Counted from the first letter of the stretch, positions 29,901 to 38,810 are shown. The stretch is 64,000 nt of DNA from Shewanella fodinae (GCF_014651955.1 NZ_BMXW01000017.1:1-64000), one strand, 5' to 3'. Notes: a model not told the origin generated them from the sequence alone. Numbers and translations: made by a program.

Positions 29901-30031
29901 ATCGTCGGAGGCGCTACGTCTGGGTATTGTGCAATGGGCAACGACACAATAGCAAAGACCCCTGTCAGCATGATGATGATGGCAATAACCCAGGCAAAGA
30001 CCGGACGATCAATAAAAAAACGCGCCAGCAT
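26906..30031 (-). CDS. RND multidrug efflux transporter, AcrB/MexB type
   Basis: A 1041-residue inner membrane proton antiporter of the hydrophobe/amphiphile efflux (HAE-1) family. It shows MLARFFIDRPVFAWVIAI at the N-terminus, twelve predicted helices in two halves and two large periplasmic loops. The family helix-4 motif GLLVDDAIVVVENVERLM carries the paired aspartates of the proton relay, and VALLTTIGLSSKNAILIVEF lies in the second half. It forms the pump trimer, receives the adaptor encoded just upstream and needs a TolC-type channel, which is not in the window. It begins two bases after the adaptor stop, with AAGGAAGG before the ATG. The drug spectrum cannot be told. Confidence 0.93.
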   Translation of the reverse strand: MLARFFIDRPVFAWVIAIIIMLTGVFAIVSLPIAQYPDVAPPTINISASYTGADAQTVENSVTQVLEQQLTGIDGLLYFSSSSSSGRAQISVVFEQGTDPDTAQVQVQNKVQQVTSRLPTAVQSQGVTVTKSQTDFLMVFSLYDTTDKASSYDVADFLASNMQDPIARLEGVGDVRVFGAQHAMRIWLDPAKLAAYELIPADITSALKVQNAQVAAGSIGELPTVDGQELNATVTAQSMLQTPEQFREIIVKHNDNGADVKLKDVARVELGSESYSFQPRLNGHPASGMAINLAPGANALTTSNLVKGTIARMASTFPEGYQVAYPRDSTDFIQESIKEVVKTLFEAILLVVLVMWIFLQNWRATLIPAIAVPVVLLGTFGVLKAFGYSINTLTMFGMVLSIGLLVDDAIVVVENVERLMREEKMSPRAATIKSMHEISSALVGIAVVLSAVFLPMAFFGGSTGVIYRQFSITIVSSMILSVLVALTLSPTLCASLLKPMDHEREPRGLFIWFNRNFERLSASYGGGVARVLRRPLRWMMVYGLIIAALAGILSHLPGGFLPDEDQGILMVQYNLPTGASVKRTRAVAKQIQHYFMTEENANLKTIFTISGFSFGGSGQNAGMAFIALKNWDQRPGAHNSAKAIAERASRYFATIRDARVFAMSPSPVRGLGRSSGFSYQLLAAVGTDREQLTQYKEALLTAARQDPFLSSIREGSLSDTPELKVHIDSAKAATLGLNLADVNNTLSTAWAGSYINDFIDKNRVKKVYVQGDAPYRSQPDDLRYWYVRGTDSNGKVAMTPFSAFSDVTWGAGPQSLNRFNGYASYEIQGAANGISSGEAMHEIVRLAEALPSGATTYAWSGLSYQEQLSGGQSTLLYSISILVVFLCLAALYESWTVPLSVIMVIPLGVIGAALAAMLRGLENDIYFQVALLTTIGLSSKNAILIVEFAEAAYERGKTALDAAMEGAKLRLRPILMTSMAFIFGTLPLAVSTGAGAASRMSIGTGIVGGTLTATVLAIFLVPLFFVLVRKLFPARRPVHDD

Positions 30032-30033
30032 AA

Positions 30034-31176
30034 TCAGCGTCCTTCCTTGCTAGTTTGCGCAAGTGCGACAACTTCGCTTTTAACGGTCTGACCAATCCTG
30101 ACTTTATTTGCCCCTTCCACCACCAGCATATCACCAGCAGCTAACCCCGAAGATATTACCCACTGGTCACCTATGGCCTGCTCAGTGGTTACCATCTTCT
30201 TCGCTATCTTGCCATCCTTAGCTACCACCAAGGCATAGGCATGCCCTTGATTATCCCTTGAAATCCCCTGCTGTGGCACCTTGATGCCATGCTGATCAAT
30301 AGCGACTTCCAGTTTAGCGCGGACAAACATTCCCGGCAGTAACACATCATCAGGATTAGCAAACTGTGCCCGTAACACCACCGAACCAGTAGAGCGATCG
30401 ACCGAGACCTCACGGACTTTCAGTTGCCCCTTGTGTGGGTATGTGGAACCATCTTCAAGAATTAAACTGACATCGGCACTCCCCTTGACCACGCCGGCGC
30501 GGGACAGCATTTTACGCAGTTCCAACAAATCCTTACTGGATTCATTCAGGTCAACATTCATGGGGTCGAGTGTATTGATGGTGGTCAATGCCGAGCTCTG
30601 AGCGGCACTGACTAGAGCCCCGGGCGTAACATTCGAGATGCCGACATAACCGCTGATGGGTGCAGTAATTTGGGTACGTTGCAAATCAATTCGGGCACTT
30701 TTTAATGCCGCCTGATAGCCAGCGACTCGGGCATCGGCCTCCACAAAGGCCGCATGGGCATCTTCTGCATCTTGGTGAGAGATACTCTTATCCTGCAATA
30801 ATGCCTGATAGCGCTGATCTTTCAGTCTGGCCGCTTCCAGCGTTGCCTGAGCGGTACGTAAATCAGCATCCGCTTTCGCATAAGTCGCTTCATAGGAGGC
30901 CGCATCTATCTGATAGAGTACATCCCCCGCCTTCACTTTAGCGCCTTCAGAAAATAGCCGCTGTTGGATAATCCCATTTACTTGCGGCCGGACTTCCGCA
31001 CTCATAGACGCCACCGTTCGCCCTTGCAACATAATCGTTAGTGGCAGCACCTGCTGCGTTACCTTGACGACTCCGACTGTAGTTTCAATTTGTTCAGGTT
31101 TATGCTGTTCCTGGCAGGCGGTCAGTATGCCCGTCAGCAACAAGGCTGCGGACAGTAGTGTTATTGTTTTTATCAT
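30034..31176 (-). CDS. RND efflux periplasmic adaptor lipoprotein, AcrA/MexA type
   Basis: A 380-residue membrane-fusion protein with lipobox LTGILTAC near residue 21. A barrel-sandwich half (VRPQVNGIIQQRLFSEGAKV), an alpha-hairpin of about 70 residues (residues about 100-170), the second half-lipoyl motif (ITAPISGYVGISNVTPGALV) and a beta-barrel follow in the usual order. It bridges the RND pump to an outer membrane channel. It is the first gene of a two-gene operon; no TetR- or MarR-type regulator is adjacent. A perfect FNR-type box lies about 170 bases upstream. Confidence 0.93.
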   Translation of the reverse strand: MIKTITLLSAALLLTGILTACQEQHKPEQIETTVGVVKVTQQVLPLTIMLQGRTVASMSAEVRPQVNGIIQQRLFSEGAKVKAGDVLYQIDAASYEATYAKADADLRTAQATLEAARLKDQRYQALLQDKSISHQDAEDAHAAFVEADARVAGYQAALKSARIDLQRTQITAPISGYVGISNVTPGALVSAAQSSALTTINTLDPMNVDLNESSKDLLELRKMLSRAGVVKGSADVSLILEDGSTYPHKGQLKVREVSVDRSTGSVVLRAQFANPDDVLLPGMFVRAKLEVAIDQHGIKVPQQGISRDNQGHAYALVVAKDGKIAKKMVTTEQAIGDQWVISSGLAAGDMLVVEGANKVRIGQTVKSEVVALAQTSKEGR

Positions 31177-31309
31177 GAGATGAATTCTTGGAATACACAG
31201 ATACAGCCAGCACGATAAAGCAAGTGTGTTTTATCGCCAAGCGCCGATGACAGGAAAAAACGTAAATTACTGGCATTAATTATTTCAAAGTGTGAATGCA
31301 CTGATAACC

Positions 31310-31327
31310 TGGCCCTTTTCAGGGCCA
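31310..31327. repeat. perfect stem-loop between fhs and the efflux operon
   Basis: TGGCCCT-TTTC-AGGGCCA pairs over seven bases; on the minus (transcribed) strand the loop is GAAA, a GNRA tetraloop. No T run follows on either strand, so it is a weak terminator candidate for fhs or a structured 5' leader of the efflux mRNA. Confidence 0.45.
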
Positions 31328-31340
31328 ATCGCAGTAATAT

Positions 31341-31358
31341 CCTTGATTAAGATCAAGG
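31341..31358. promoter_or_regulatory. perfect FNR/EtrA-type binding box
   Basis: CCTTGAT-TAAG-ATCAAGG contains the exact FNR consensus TTGAT-N4-ATCAA extended to a seven-base dyad. It lies between fhs (stop at 31395) and the efflux adaptor start (31176), both on the minus strand, so the efflux operon is the likely target. EtrA is the FNR homologue of Shewanella. Confidence 0.6.
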
Positions 31359-31394
31359 CGTATTGCCTAGAGTCGTAGCACGGCTCAACACTTT

Positions 31395-33101
31395 CTAGAG
31401 ACCGCAGATATTACCCTCTGCATCAATATCAATGTGCAGGTATCCAGGCGTGACACCGAGTCCCGGCATTGTCATCACATTGCCAGCCAAGGCCGTGACA
31501 AAGCCGGCACCGGCATTGAGTTTTAACTCATTAATAGGGATAACAAAGTCGTGAGGGACTCCTTTTAAAGAAGGATCGTGGCTGATGGACATCGGCGTTT
31601 TAGCGATACACACAGGTAATTGGTCTGCGCCGAGTTGCTGGATCTCCAGCAACTGCTGCTGTGCTTGGGTGGACAAAGAGACACCAGCAGCGCCATACCC
31701 CAGCTCTGCCAATGTTGCTAAACTGGCCCGCAAACCTGCTTCTGGGTGATACAGCGGCTGAAATGCCGCAGGTTGCTGCAGAGTCCGCAACACCGCTTGC
31801 GCCAGCCCTAATGCGCCAGCCGCCCCGTGACTAAAAGCCTCACTGACCACGCAATCTGCCGCACCGGCGGCAATAGCGGCTTGCTGCAGCCAAGCCAGTT
31901 CCTGTTCGGTATCCTGCGGAAAGCGATTAATGGCCACCACCACAGGAAGCCCATAGCGTCGGACATTATTGAGATGCCACACCAGATTCGCAAACCCCTG
32001 TTGTAAGGCTAAGAGATCAACGGCACCAATATCCTCTGGTGGTTTAGGCGCATGGCTTTTCAACGCCCGAAGGGTTACCACTAAGACAGCACAGTCTGGC
32101 GCATGACCAGAAGCGCGCACCTTGATATTGCAGAATTTTTCAAAGCCCATATCAGAACCGAAACCACCTTCAGTGACAACATAGTCAGCCAGTTTCAGGG
32201 CTATCTCATCGGCAATAATCGACGAATTGCCGTGGGCAATATTGGCAAATGGCCCTGCGTGGATCAGGCATGGTGCGCCGTTAAGGGTTTGCATGAGCGT
32301 CGGCTCAATCGCCTGACGCATGATAGCCGTCATGGCACCAGCAACGCCTAGTTTTTCTGCCGTTATCGGTTGCCCGTCCTTGTCAAAGGCCAGTAACAGC
32401 TTGCCGATACGTTGACGCATATCCTGCAAATCACGGCTAAGTGCCAACACCGCCATCAGTTCAGAGGCGGCCGTGATGGTAAAAGAGGAACTGTGTTCCG
32501 GGCCGTTATTGCGACCCTGGCCGACAGTTACCTGCCGCAGCGCTCGGTCGTTATGATCCATCACTCGCGACCACAGTAATCGCTCAGGGTCAATATTCAG
32601 CGGTCGCAAGCCACTTTGCTGCCAAAACGCTTCTGCGCCAAGCCGGATTTCATGGTGTAATCTTGCGTCCAAAGCCGCAGCCGCCAAATTGTGGGCACTG
32701 GTGACGGCATGAATATCACCGGTCAGATGTAGGTTAAGCTCTTCCATCGGCACCACTTGCGCGTAACCGCCACCAGCAGCACCACCTTTCACGCCAAATA
32801 CCGGCCCCATACTTGGCTGACGCAAGCAAGCACATACACGTTTGTTGAGGGCATGTAATGCCTGAGCAAGGCCAATACTGGTGACGGTTTTGCCCTCACC
32901 ATGGGGCGTTGGATTAACTGCAGTGACGACAATAAACTTACCACAAGGGTTCGATGCCAAGCGTGGTAAAACCTGTAGTTGTACTTTCGCTTTGGCGTCA
33001 CCTACGGTGTGATATTCATCGGCGGCTAATCCCAATGATTGGGCGACTTCAGCAATAGGCCGCCGTGGGGTTTGACGGGAAATTTCAATATCTGACAGCA
33101 T
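31395..33101 (-). CDS. fhs: formate-tetrahydrofolate ligase
   Basis: A 568-residue ATP-dependent enzyme that forms 10-formyltetrahydrofolate from formate. The P-loop is [14 protein letters not shown] near residue 65; [48 protein letters not shown] and [15 protein letters not shown] are family signatures, and the C-terminal [18 protein letters not shown] completes it. It supplies one-carbon units for purine synthesis, to which purA and purC in this window also belong. It is transcribed alone. Confidence 0.96.
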   Translation of the reverse strand: MLSDIEISRQTPRRPIAEVAQSLGLAADEYHTVGDAKAKVQLQVLPRLASNPCGKFIVVTAVNPTPHGEGKTVTSIGLAQALHALNKRVCACLRQPSMGPVFGVKGGAAGGGYAQVVPMEELNLHLTGDIHAVTSAHNLAAAALDARLHHEIRLGAEAFWQQSGLRPLNIDPERLLWSRVMDHNDRALRQVTVGQGRNNGPEHSSSFTITAASELMAVLALSRDLQDMRQRIGKLLLAFDKDGQPITAEKLGVAGAMTAIMRQAIEPTLMQTLNGAPCLIHAGPFANIAHGNSSIIADEIALKLADYVVTEGGFGSDMGFEKFCNIKVRASGHAPDCAVLVVTLRALKSHAPKPPEDIGAVDLLALQQGFANLVWHLNNVRRYGLPVVVAINRFPQDTEQELAWLQQAAIAAGAADCVVSEAFSHGAAGALGLAQAVLRTLQQPAAFQPLYHPEAGLRASLATLAELGYGAAGVSLSTQAQQQLLEIQQLGADQLPVCIAKTPMSISHDPSLKGVPHDFVIPINELKLNAGAGFVTALAGNVMTMPGLGVTPGYLHIDIDAEGNICGL

Positions 33102-33234
33102 GTAGAAGTCCTGCTCTGAGGCGGGTTTTATTATTGAGCATGCATACTAGAGCAATCGCCACCCAGACAACAGTCGCGCGCTGTTTCAAAGCGTAAACAC
33201 TGAATCCGTATCAAAAAAGCCATTGACCAGAGCC

Positions 33235-34098
33235 TTAATCCAAGAAGACGACGTGGCCCACTAAATGTGGCCGACGGCCTTTTTGATCCCGAAGCTCAAA
33301 CAAGATACCGTCAGCAGAAGTTTCCGCATTAAAACTGACACAAGCAGGCATAAACAGGGGCAACTTAAACGCGACATCAATCGCAAACGGCCGCTGACCA
33401 ATTTGCGGCATGAGTTCCGCCACACAGCGCGCCTTAGACCACATACCATGTACCAATACCCGGTCAAAACCAAAACGCTTGGACAACAGCGGATGCAAAT
33501 GGATCAGATTATAATCGCCTGATGCTCTGGCATAGCGGCGGCCTAGATCTTCGCCTAATTCCCAAAAGACAGGCTCCTGCCAGTCCATATCAGTACCTTT
33601 GGGAGGTCTGGCTCGGCGACCTGGTTTGTCCATGCGGTACAGATAGGTTGATACGGCATCCCACACCAATTCATCACCACTATACACTTTGGACAATAAC
33701 TCAAACTCCAGCCCGGAGTCGGTTTCCCGGCTCTCACCCACGGCACAGTCAATATCTAGCAGCTCATCGACAGCAACACTGCGGTAACAGCGGATCTGGT
33801 TACGCAGGTGGATCAGACCTAACAGCGGAAAGGTAATGGCTTCATGGGTAAAAATGGTGGCATGCAGTCGAAACGCTGCGACATACAGATAAGTGGGTGG
33901 CAATACTCTGCCATCAAAAGCAAAGCCACAGACATCAGCGTATTCAGCCACTTTCACCGCAGACAGTGGTACTTGTCTAGCGCTTACCTGAAGATGCGGC
34001 AAAGGTTGCTGGTCCCAGCCAGGCTTACGCCCGAAAAAAATCTTGCGATACAAGGAAAACAACGAGGGCATAGCCCGCAATTCCAAACAGGATTCCAT
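33235..34098 (-). CDS. MaoC-like hot-dog dehydratase
   Basis: About 287 residues with two hot-dog halves. The C-terminal half has the R-hydratase signature: YARASGDYNLIHLHPLLSK with the Asp/His catalytic pair, then VLVHGMWSKAR. Members hydrate 2-enoyl thioesters; the substrate here is unknown. The start is uncertain: AGGAG at 34114-34118 precedes TTG 34104, GTG 34101 and ATG 34098. I give the ATG, although its spacing of 15 bases is long. It is a single gene, divergent from cmoM. Confidence 0.8.
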   Translation of the reverse strand: MESCLELRAMPSLFSLYRKIFFGRKPGWDQQPLPHLQVSARQVPLSAVKVAEYADVCGFAFDGRVLPPTYLYVAAFRLHATIFTHEAITFPLLGLIHLRNQIRCYRSVAVDELLDIDCAVGESRETDSGLEFELLSKVYSGDELVWDAVSTYLYRMDKPGRRARPPKGTDMDWQEPVFWELGEDLGRRYARASGDYNLIHLHPLLSKRFGFDRVLVHGMWSKARCVAELMPQIGQRPFAIDVAFKLPLFMPACVSFNAETSADGILFELRDQKGRRPHLVGHVVFLD

Positions 34099-34254
34099 CA
34101 CCAACGGTTACCACTCCTATTGATTGAAGCGAACATTATAACCATAGTTTGTCTCAGGTCTTAGTCCGAATTTGCGCTATTACCTGCTGACACTGTGCTA
34201 ATCGACTATGAATATGAGACACTAAGCGCTTTCCACACCCTAAGTTATTCCGCC

Positions 34255-35022
34255 GTGCAGGACAAGAATTTCGACAAATTGGCGCAAAAGTTTGCCCATA
34301 ATATTTATGGCACCACCAAAGGTGACATCCGTATGGCCGTACTCTGGCGCGATTTGCAAGAGCAGTTACCCTTGCTTGGCAACCGCCCATTACGAGTGCT
34401 GGATGCTGGCGGTGGTTTTGGTTATTTCAGTCTTAAACTCGCACGGCTTGGCCATCAGGTGGTGCTTTGCGACATCTCTGAAACCATGTTGCAGCAAGCC
34501 CAGCAGCTGATTGACGCTGAGCCAGAAGCGGTGGATATCACCTTAGTCCATGCCCCGATACAGCAACTGCACATTGTCGAACACGGACAATTTGATCTCA
34601 TTTTGTGTCATGCGGTGGCCGAGTGGTTGGTCGATGCCAGAGAGACGCTGGCACAACTGCTGACGTTGTTACATCCCGGCGGGCTTTTTTCCCTAATGTT
34701 CTACAACAAAGAAGCGATGCGGTTTCATGCGCTAACTGCCGGTAACTTCGATTACGTAAAAAACGGGCTTAAATCAAAAAAGAAAAACCGCTTAAGTCCA
34801 GAGCATCCGTTAGAGATCCCAACGGTTCGCCAATGGTTCGATGACTGGTCGGTCACCCTGCTTTGTGCTTCCGGCGTTCGAGTAATCCATGATTACATGA
34901 ACAAACGCCTACCTGATAATTATGATGAGCGCCAGCTCATTGCCGTTGAACTAGAATACTCGCGCCGCGAACCCTATCTGTCACTGGGGCGTTATATTCA
35001 TTTTCTCGGGCAAAAACGCTGA
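34255..35022 (+). CDS. cmoM: tRNA 5-carboxymethoxyuridine methyltransferase CmoM
   Basis: A SAM-dependent methyltransferase of 255 residues making the methyl ester of cmo5U at the wobble position of several tRNAs. It matches E. coli CmoM (old name SmtA) over its length: QDKNFDKLAQKFAHNIYGTT at the N-terminus, the SAM motif RVLDAGGGFGYFSLKLA, FDLILCHAVAEWLVDAR, LSLMFYNKEA-like FSLMFYNKEA and the C-terminal EPYLSLGRYIHFLG. GTG 34255 gives the family N-terminus; the frame is open back to GTG 34195, which would add 20 residues. Its 3' end overlaps the convergent TraB/GumN gene by 42 bases. Confidence 0.9.
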   Translation: MQDKNFDKLAQKFAHNIYGTTKGDIRMAVLWRDLQEQLPLLGNRPLRVLDAGGGFGYFSLKLARLGHQVVLCDISETMLQQAQQLIDAEPEAVDITLVHAPIQQLHIVEHGQFDLILCHAVAEWLVDARETLAQLLTLLHPGGLFSLMFYNKEAMRFHALTAGNFDYVKNGLKSKKKNRLSPEHPLEIPTVRQWFDDWSVTLLCASGVRVIHDYMNKRLPDNYDERQLIAVELEYSRREPYLSLGRYIHFLGQKR

Positions 35023-35901
35023 TCCATCAGTGCTGATATCACACGAAGTTTGCCAACAATTGCGGACTTGAGCACCAGCTTGCTGCAGATAATCAAGCAA
35101 GTTGTGTGCTCCGGCGAGGTGGGCGCTGCCAACCGCCACAAATAGCGGTTTGGGTTGCTGCTGTAACAGTTGCTGCAGCCGCTGCGCCATCTGGCGATTG
35201 CGCTGCCACAACATTTTATCAAGCATCACCCCCCCACCTTGCGCCTGCAATTGCTCCTGCGTGAGTTTGGCGATGGTGTGCCGATCGCCTCGCTGCCAAG
35301 CCGTCACTAATGCCTGAATATCAGTCGCGGGTGCCTGAATACTGTCGCGTACCATAGCCCACTGAGTTGTTTCATCAAATGCTGCTAGCATCTGTAACTG
35401 TCCTTTGGCCGTTTCCAATTGCAACAAGGGCTTGTTACCTTTTAAGTTCAACAGCTGCTGCTCTACGCCAAACTGCGGTGACAATCCCATGCTGGCAAGT
35501 CGTAACATGCTGATCTGCACTGACTGCAACCAGGGCGAAAACTGCGCCAACTGTTGGCAAATGGCCAACGGCTGACAGTAATCATCCAGCATTTTCTGCG
35601 TTTCGATGTCCGCTTTTAGCGGGTGCATGCCATACTGTTGCACCCACAACGACATTTGGGGATCTTGCACGTCTGCTTCTAACACCAGCGCAGAAGCGTG
35701 CTTGAATGCCTGATCAATTTGCGTCGGCAACGGGTAAAAATCTGCTTTACCAACATGAAAGGACCCCAACACCCATGCGGTTTTTCCCTGATAATCCACC
35801 TGAAAAAACAAAGGCGTTATCGATGGTGCAGCAATGGCAACATTGCTCAAAACCAGGGCAAGTGCCCCCAGCAATTTCTTCCAACGGCTTGTTGATGCCA
35901 T
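34981..35901 (-). CDS. TraB/GumN-family protein, exported
   Basis: A 306-residue protein with signal peptide (cleavage after VAIA). The family pattern is present: WVLGSFHVGKADFYPLP with the GS-H motif near the N-terminus, LVLEAD and PLFVAVGSAHLAGAHNLLDYL with the second G-H motif at the C-terminus. TraB/GumN proteins resemble Tiki-type metalloproteases, but the bacterial role is not established. The middle is rich in Gln. ATG 35901 follows AAGGAAG. The last 42 bases overlap cmoM on the other strand. Confidence 0.85.
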   Translation of the reverse strand: MASTSRWKKLLGALALVLSNVAIAAPSITPLFFQVDYQGKTAWVLGSFHVGKADFYPLPTQIDQAFKHASALVLEADVQDPQMSLWVQQYGMHPLKADIETQKMLDDYCQPLAICQQLAQFSPWLQSVQISMLRLASMGLSPQFGVEQQLLNLKGNKPLLQLETAKGQLQMLAAFDETTQWAMVRDSIQAPATDIQALVTAWQRGDRHTIAKLTQEQLQAQGGGVMLDKMLWQRNRQMAQRLQQLLQQQPKPLFVAVGSAHLAGAHNLLDYLQQAGAQVRNCWQTSCDISTDGSAFLPEKMNITPQ

Positions 35902-35946
35902 TGCGCTTCCTTATAATTTTCACAAATTCGTTATAGGACTCTCGTT

Positions 35947-36261
35947 ATGCCATATACCAAGGTCATAGCGCAACTCAAGACCAATTTGCAGACGGCTTAT
36001 CGACAAGCAGTGGATGCAGATAACAGTCTTGACCAGCTACAGCAGCAAGGCCACGCCAAGTTTGCCAAAATCTTCACAGATGATCAGGGGTTTACAACAT
36101 CCAGTAACCGCTTCTTGCCCTATGTGCAGGAACTGGCTGAAATGGTTGCAGAGTTGGAAGAAGATAAAGCACCGTCACAGCAGCAACTGGAACACTTAGT
36201 GAAACAACTGGCAATTTTGCTGCAGACACTGGCACGCTTCAAAGAACAGGGCCGTCAGTAG
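35947..36261 (+). CDS. PriC-like primosomal protein (tentative)
   Basis: A 104-residue, mostly helical, Gln-rich protein. The pattern GHAKFAKIFTDDQGFTTSS, then RFLPYVQELAEMVAELEEDK and LEHLVKQLAILLQTLARF, resembles the N-terminal helical domain of PriC, which loads the replication restart machinery. E. coli PriC is about 175 residues, so the C-terminal DNA- and SSB-binding part would be missing. GGACT stands eight bases before the ATG. It could also be an unrelated small helical protein. Confidence 0.5.
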   Translation: MPYTKVIAQLKTNLQTAYRQAVDADNSLDQLQQQGHAKFAKIFTDDQGFTTSSNRFLPYVQELAEMVAELEEDKAPSQQQLEHLVKQLAILLQTLARFKEQGRQ

Positions 36262-36362
36262 CGCTCGATCACAGAACAGGCAAGCGCGGTTTCACTGTCA
36301 TCTGTTTGTCACTGAAAATTCATATGCTGCTGCCCCGGTTCAGTTGAACGCGGTACAGGCAG

Positions 36363-38099
36363 ATGACTCCCGAGCACGAGGTACTGCTGGAACAGATAAT
36401 CCAGCAGGCAGATATTGCGATACATTTTCAGCCAATCGTCAACATTGACGCAAACCGCATGTACGGTTTTGAAGCGCTGAGCCGCGGGCCTGAACAAAGC
36501 CCGCTCTATTCCCCGATACATCTGTTCCGCGCAGCAGAACAGCAGGGGCGACTCTCTGAGCTAGAAACACTGTGCCGCACCCTAGCAGTGCAGCAGTTTC
36601 AACAACAGCAACTGCCGGGAAAATTATTCATCAACATCAGCCCGATGGCGTTGCTCGATCCGCGTCATCCCAAAGGCCACACGTTGCGACTGGCACAGCA
36701 ACTGGGGCTACCGCCTTCATCGATTGTCATTGAACTGTCCGAGCAATATCCAGCTGAGGATATTGATCTATTAAAAAGCTGCCTCGACTATTACCGCCAT
36801 CAGGGATTTCAAGTGGCGCTGGATGATCTCGGTGCCGGTTATTCTGGTTTACGCCTATGGTCAGAACTAGCCCCCGATTACGTTAAAATTGACCGTCATT
36901 TTATCGACCGTATTGATCAGTTTCCGGTAAAACAGGAATTTGTACGTTCCATTGTTACCTTATGCCAGAGTCTTACCTGTCAAGTGATCGCTGAAGGTAT
37001 TGAAACCGAGGCAGAACTGGCGGTGTTACAACGTTTAGGTATTCAGTTGTGTCAGGGATTTCTGCTGGGTAAGCCACAACCGCGCCCATCCCCCAAACCA
37101 CACACTTGGTTTCGGTCATTTCGCCAACAACCGCAACCACGCTATAACGAAACGGCCGATTGCCTGTGCCAAGAGGCAATTTCGCTGCCACCTACCACGC
37201 GACTAAAAAGCCTTAGCCATTTGTTTCTAGAGCGACCAGCCTTACAAGCAGTCGCCATTATTGAATACGATTTCCCATTAGGATTGGTGTATCGCCAGAG
37301 CTTGTTGGAGCTGTTCTCCACCCCCTATGGCCGAGCACTACATGAAAACCATCCGGTCACGGAAATCATGGATGGCGGCGTGCTGATGGTCGAGGGCTGT
37401 GAACCTTTATCCTCCGTCAGCCAACAACTGACATCCGATAACAACCAATATGTGGCGCAACAATTCATCATTTTGCAGCAGGGAAAGTTCCGTGGACTGG
37501 GACACACCCGAGATTTGCTGCAAAGAATTACTGAGCAGCGGATCCAGACCGCCCGCCATGCCAACCCACTCACGGATCTGCCGGGGAATGTGCCGATTCA
37601 ACAGGAATTGTTACGACTGGGGCAACAACAACAGCCGTTTTATTTAGCATATCTGGATCTCACCAACTTCAAGGCCTACAACGACGTTTACGGCTTTGCC
37701 AAAGGTGATGAGGTGATCCGCTGTGTCGCGGAGCTATTAAGATTTCACGGGCGCCGGCACTTCATTGGTCATGTTGGTGGTGACGATTTTGTGATGATTG
37801 CTGCCGATACGGTCATGGTAGAACACTGCCGCCAGATCCTAGCCGAGTTTGAAGTGCTCAAGCGGCGTTTCTTTACCGAACAGCATTGGACAGAACAGAA
37901 ATTTCTGGCGCGAAACCGTCAACATGAGCTGTGTATCCAGCCGCTAATGAGCCTGAGTGTTGGGATTATTCCGCCACAGCTTACCAAAGCCGCGAGTGAG
38001 GAACAGCTGTCACATCTATGTGCTCAGGCAAAAAAACAGGCAAAACTCACAGAAAGTGGATTTTGCCTGCTACAGATCCCACAAGAACAGATCGCCTGA
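36363..38099 (+). CDS. EAL-GGDDF cyclic-di-GMP protein, probable phosphodiesterase
   Basis: A 578-residue cytoplasmic protein with an inverted order: EAL first (about residues 10-240), a linker resembling paired CBS modules (about 265-400), and a GGDEF-like domain last (about 405-570). The EAL active site is complete: FEALSRGP, INISPMALL, IELSE, ALDDLGAGYSGL, DYVKIDRHFI and AEGIETEAEL. The cyclase signature reads GGDDF rather than GGDEF, so cyclase activity is doubtful and the domain may regulate the EAL part. The predicted role is breakdown of c-di-GMP. It stands alone; no sensor domain or transmembrane helix is seen. Confidence 0.87.
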   Translation: MTPEHEVLLEQIIQQADIAIHFQPIVNIDANRMYGFEALSRGPEQSPLYSPIHLFRAAEQQGRLSELETLCRTLAVQQFQQQQLPGKLFINISPMALLDPRHPKGHTLRLAQQLGLPPSSIVIELSEQYPAEDIDLLKSCLDYYRHQGFQVALDDLGAGYSGLRLWSELAPDYVKIDRHFIDRIDQFPVKQEFVRSIVTLCQSLTCQVIAEGIETEAELAVLQRLGIQLCQGFLLGKPQPRPSPKPHTWFRSFRQQPQPRYNETADCLCQEAISLPPTTRLKSLSHLFLERPALQAVAIIEYDFPLGLVYRQSLLELFSTPYGRALHENHPVTEIMDGGVLMVEGCEPLSSVSQQLTSDNNQYVAQQFIILQQGKFRGLGHTRDLLQRITEQRIQTARHANPLTDLPGNVPIQQELLRLGQQQQPFYLAYLDLTNFKAYNDVYGFAKGDEVIRCVAELLRFHGRRHFIGHVGGDDFVMIAADTVMVEHCRQILAEFEVLKRRFFTEQHWTEQKFLARNRQHELCIQPLMSLSVGIIPPQLTKAASEEQLSHLCAQAKKQAKLTESGFCLLQIPQEQIA

Positions 38100-38102
38100 A
38101 AA

Positions 38103-38642
38103 TTACAGTTTTGGGGCAACGGTATTCTCAAACCAATCGCTTAATAGGGCTTTTTCATACCTGAAACTGGAATTATCAATATTGCTGATGCGATCCATAA
38201 AGCGCATATCCCGCAATTTTTCGGACCCGACCATTATCACCTGATCACCATCCAGAACCCGATAAGAGAAGTTAATCCGTGGCGGATAAATGTCTTTGAC
38301 GATGCGGATATCACTGGTTGATGCCTGACCAAAGGTTGGCCGTAAATCGCCCGCTAAGTCCACATCTGTCACCACTAACTCCAGTTTCTCCTTACCTTTC
38401 AAAGCCTTTGCAGACGCCTTATCGAGCGCTTTAGTGAGCTCTTCAAACATCCGCTGCTCATAGCGTTTTTGTACCTCTGTTGCAGTACGAATATCGGTAT
38501 ACTTATTTGGAGTTTGCCACTCAATCTTGACTTTACCAGAGGTCGTTACTGGATTAGCCGCGGCGGCATCTTCGGTAGCCACAGCACAACCAGCGCTCAT
38601 AATGCTCAGTACGCTGGCGAAAAACAGATAGCCAATTTTCAT
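38103..38642 (-). CDS. DUF3016-containing exported protein
   Basis: A 179-residue protein with an N-terminal lipoprotein-like signal (SIMSAGC near residue 19). The DUF3016 core is KIEWQTPNKYTDIRTATEVQ, LELVVTDVDLAGDLRP and DIRIVKDIYPPRINFSYRV. The family is found in Shewanella and relatives; the function is unknown. AAGGAGG precedes the ATG. It ends four bases from the stop of the convergent EAL gene. Confidence 0.8.
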   Translation of the reverse strand: MKIGYLFFASVLSIMSAGCAVATEDAAAANPVTTSGKVKIEWQTPNKYTDIRTATEVQKRYEQRMFEELTKALDKASAKALKGKEKLELVVTDVDLAGDLRPTFGQASTSDIRIVKDIYPPRINFSYRVLDGDQVIMVGSEKLRDMRFMDRISNIDNSSFRYEKALLSDWFENTVAPKL

Positions 38643-38810
38643 CTTTGCCTCCTTGTCGGCAACCTAACGACGATATCACCTTTGGCAATAGCCGTCTTTA
38701 TGGTACTTAGGGTTACACTAAACGTCGCTGGATATTTGGATGTTGGATATAGCACCGAGTTCCAACTTTAAGTTAACTTTATCATTCTTTACAGCAATAT
38801 AATTGCATCT

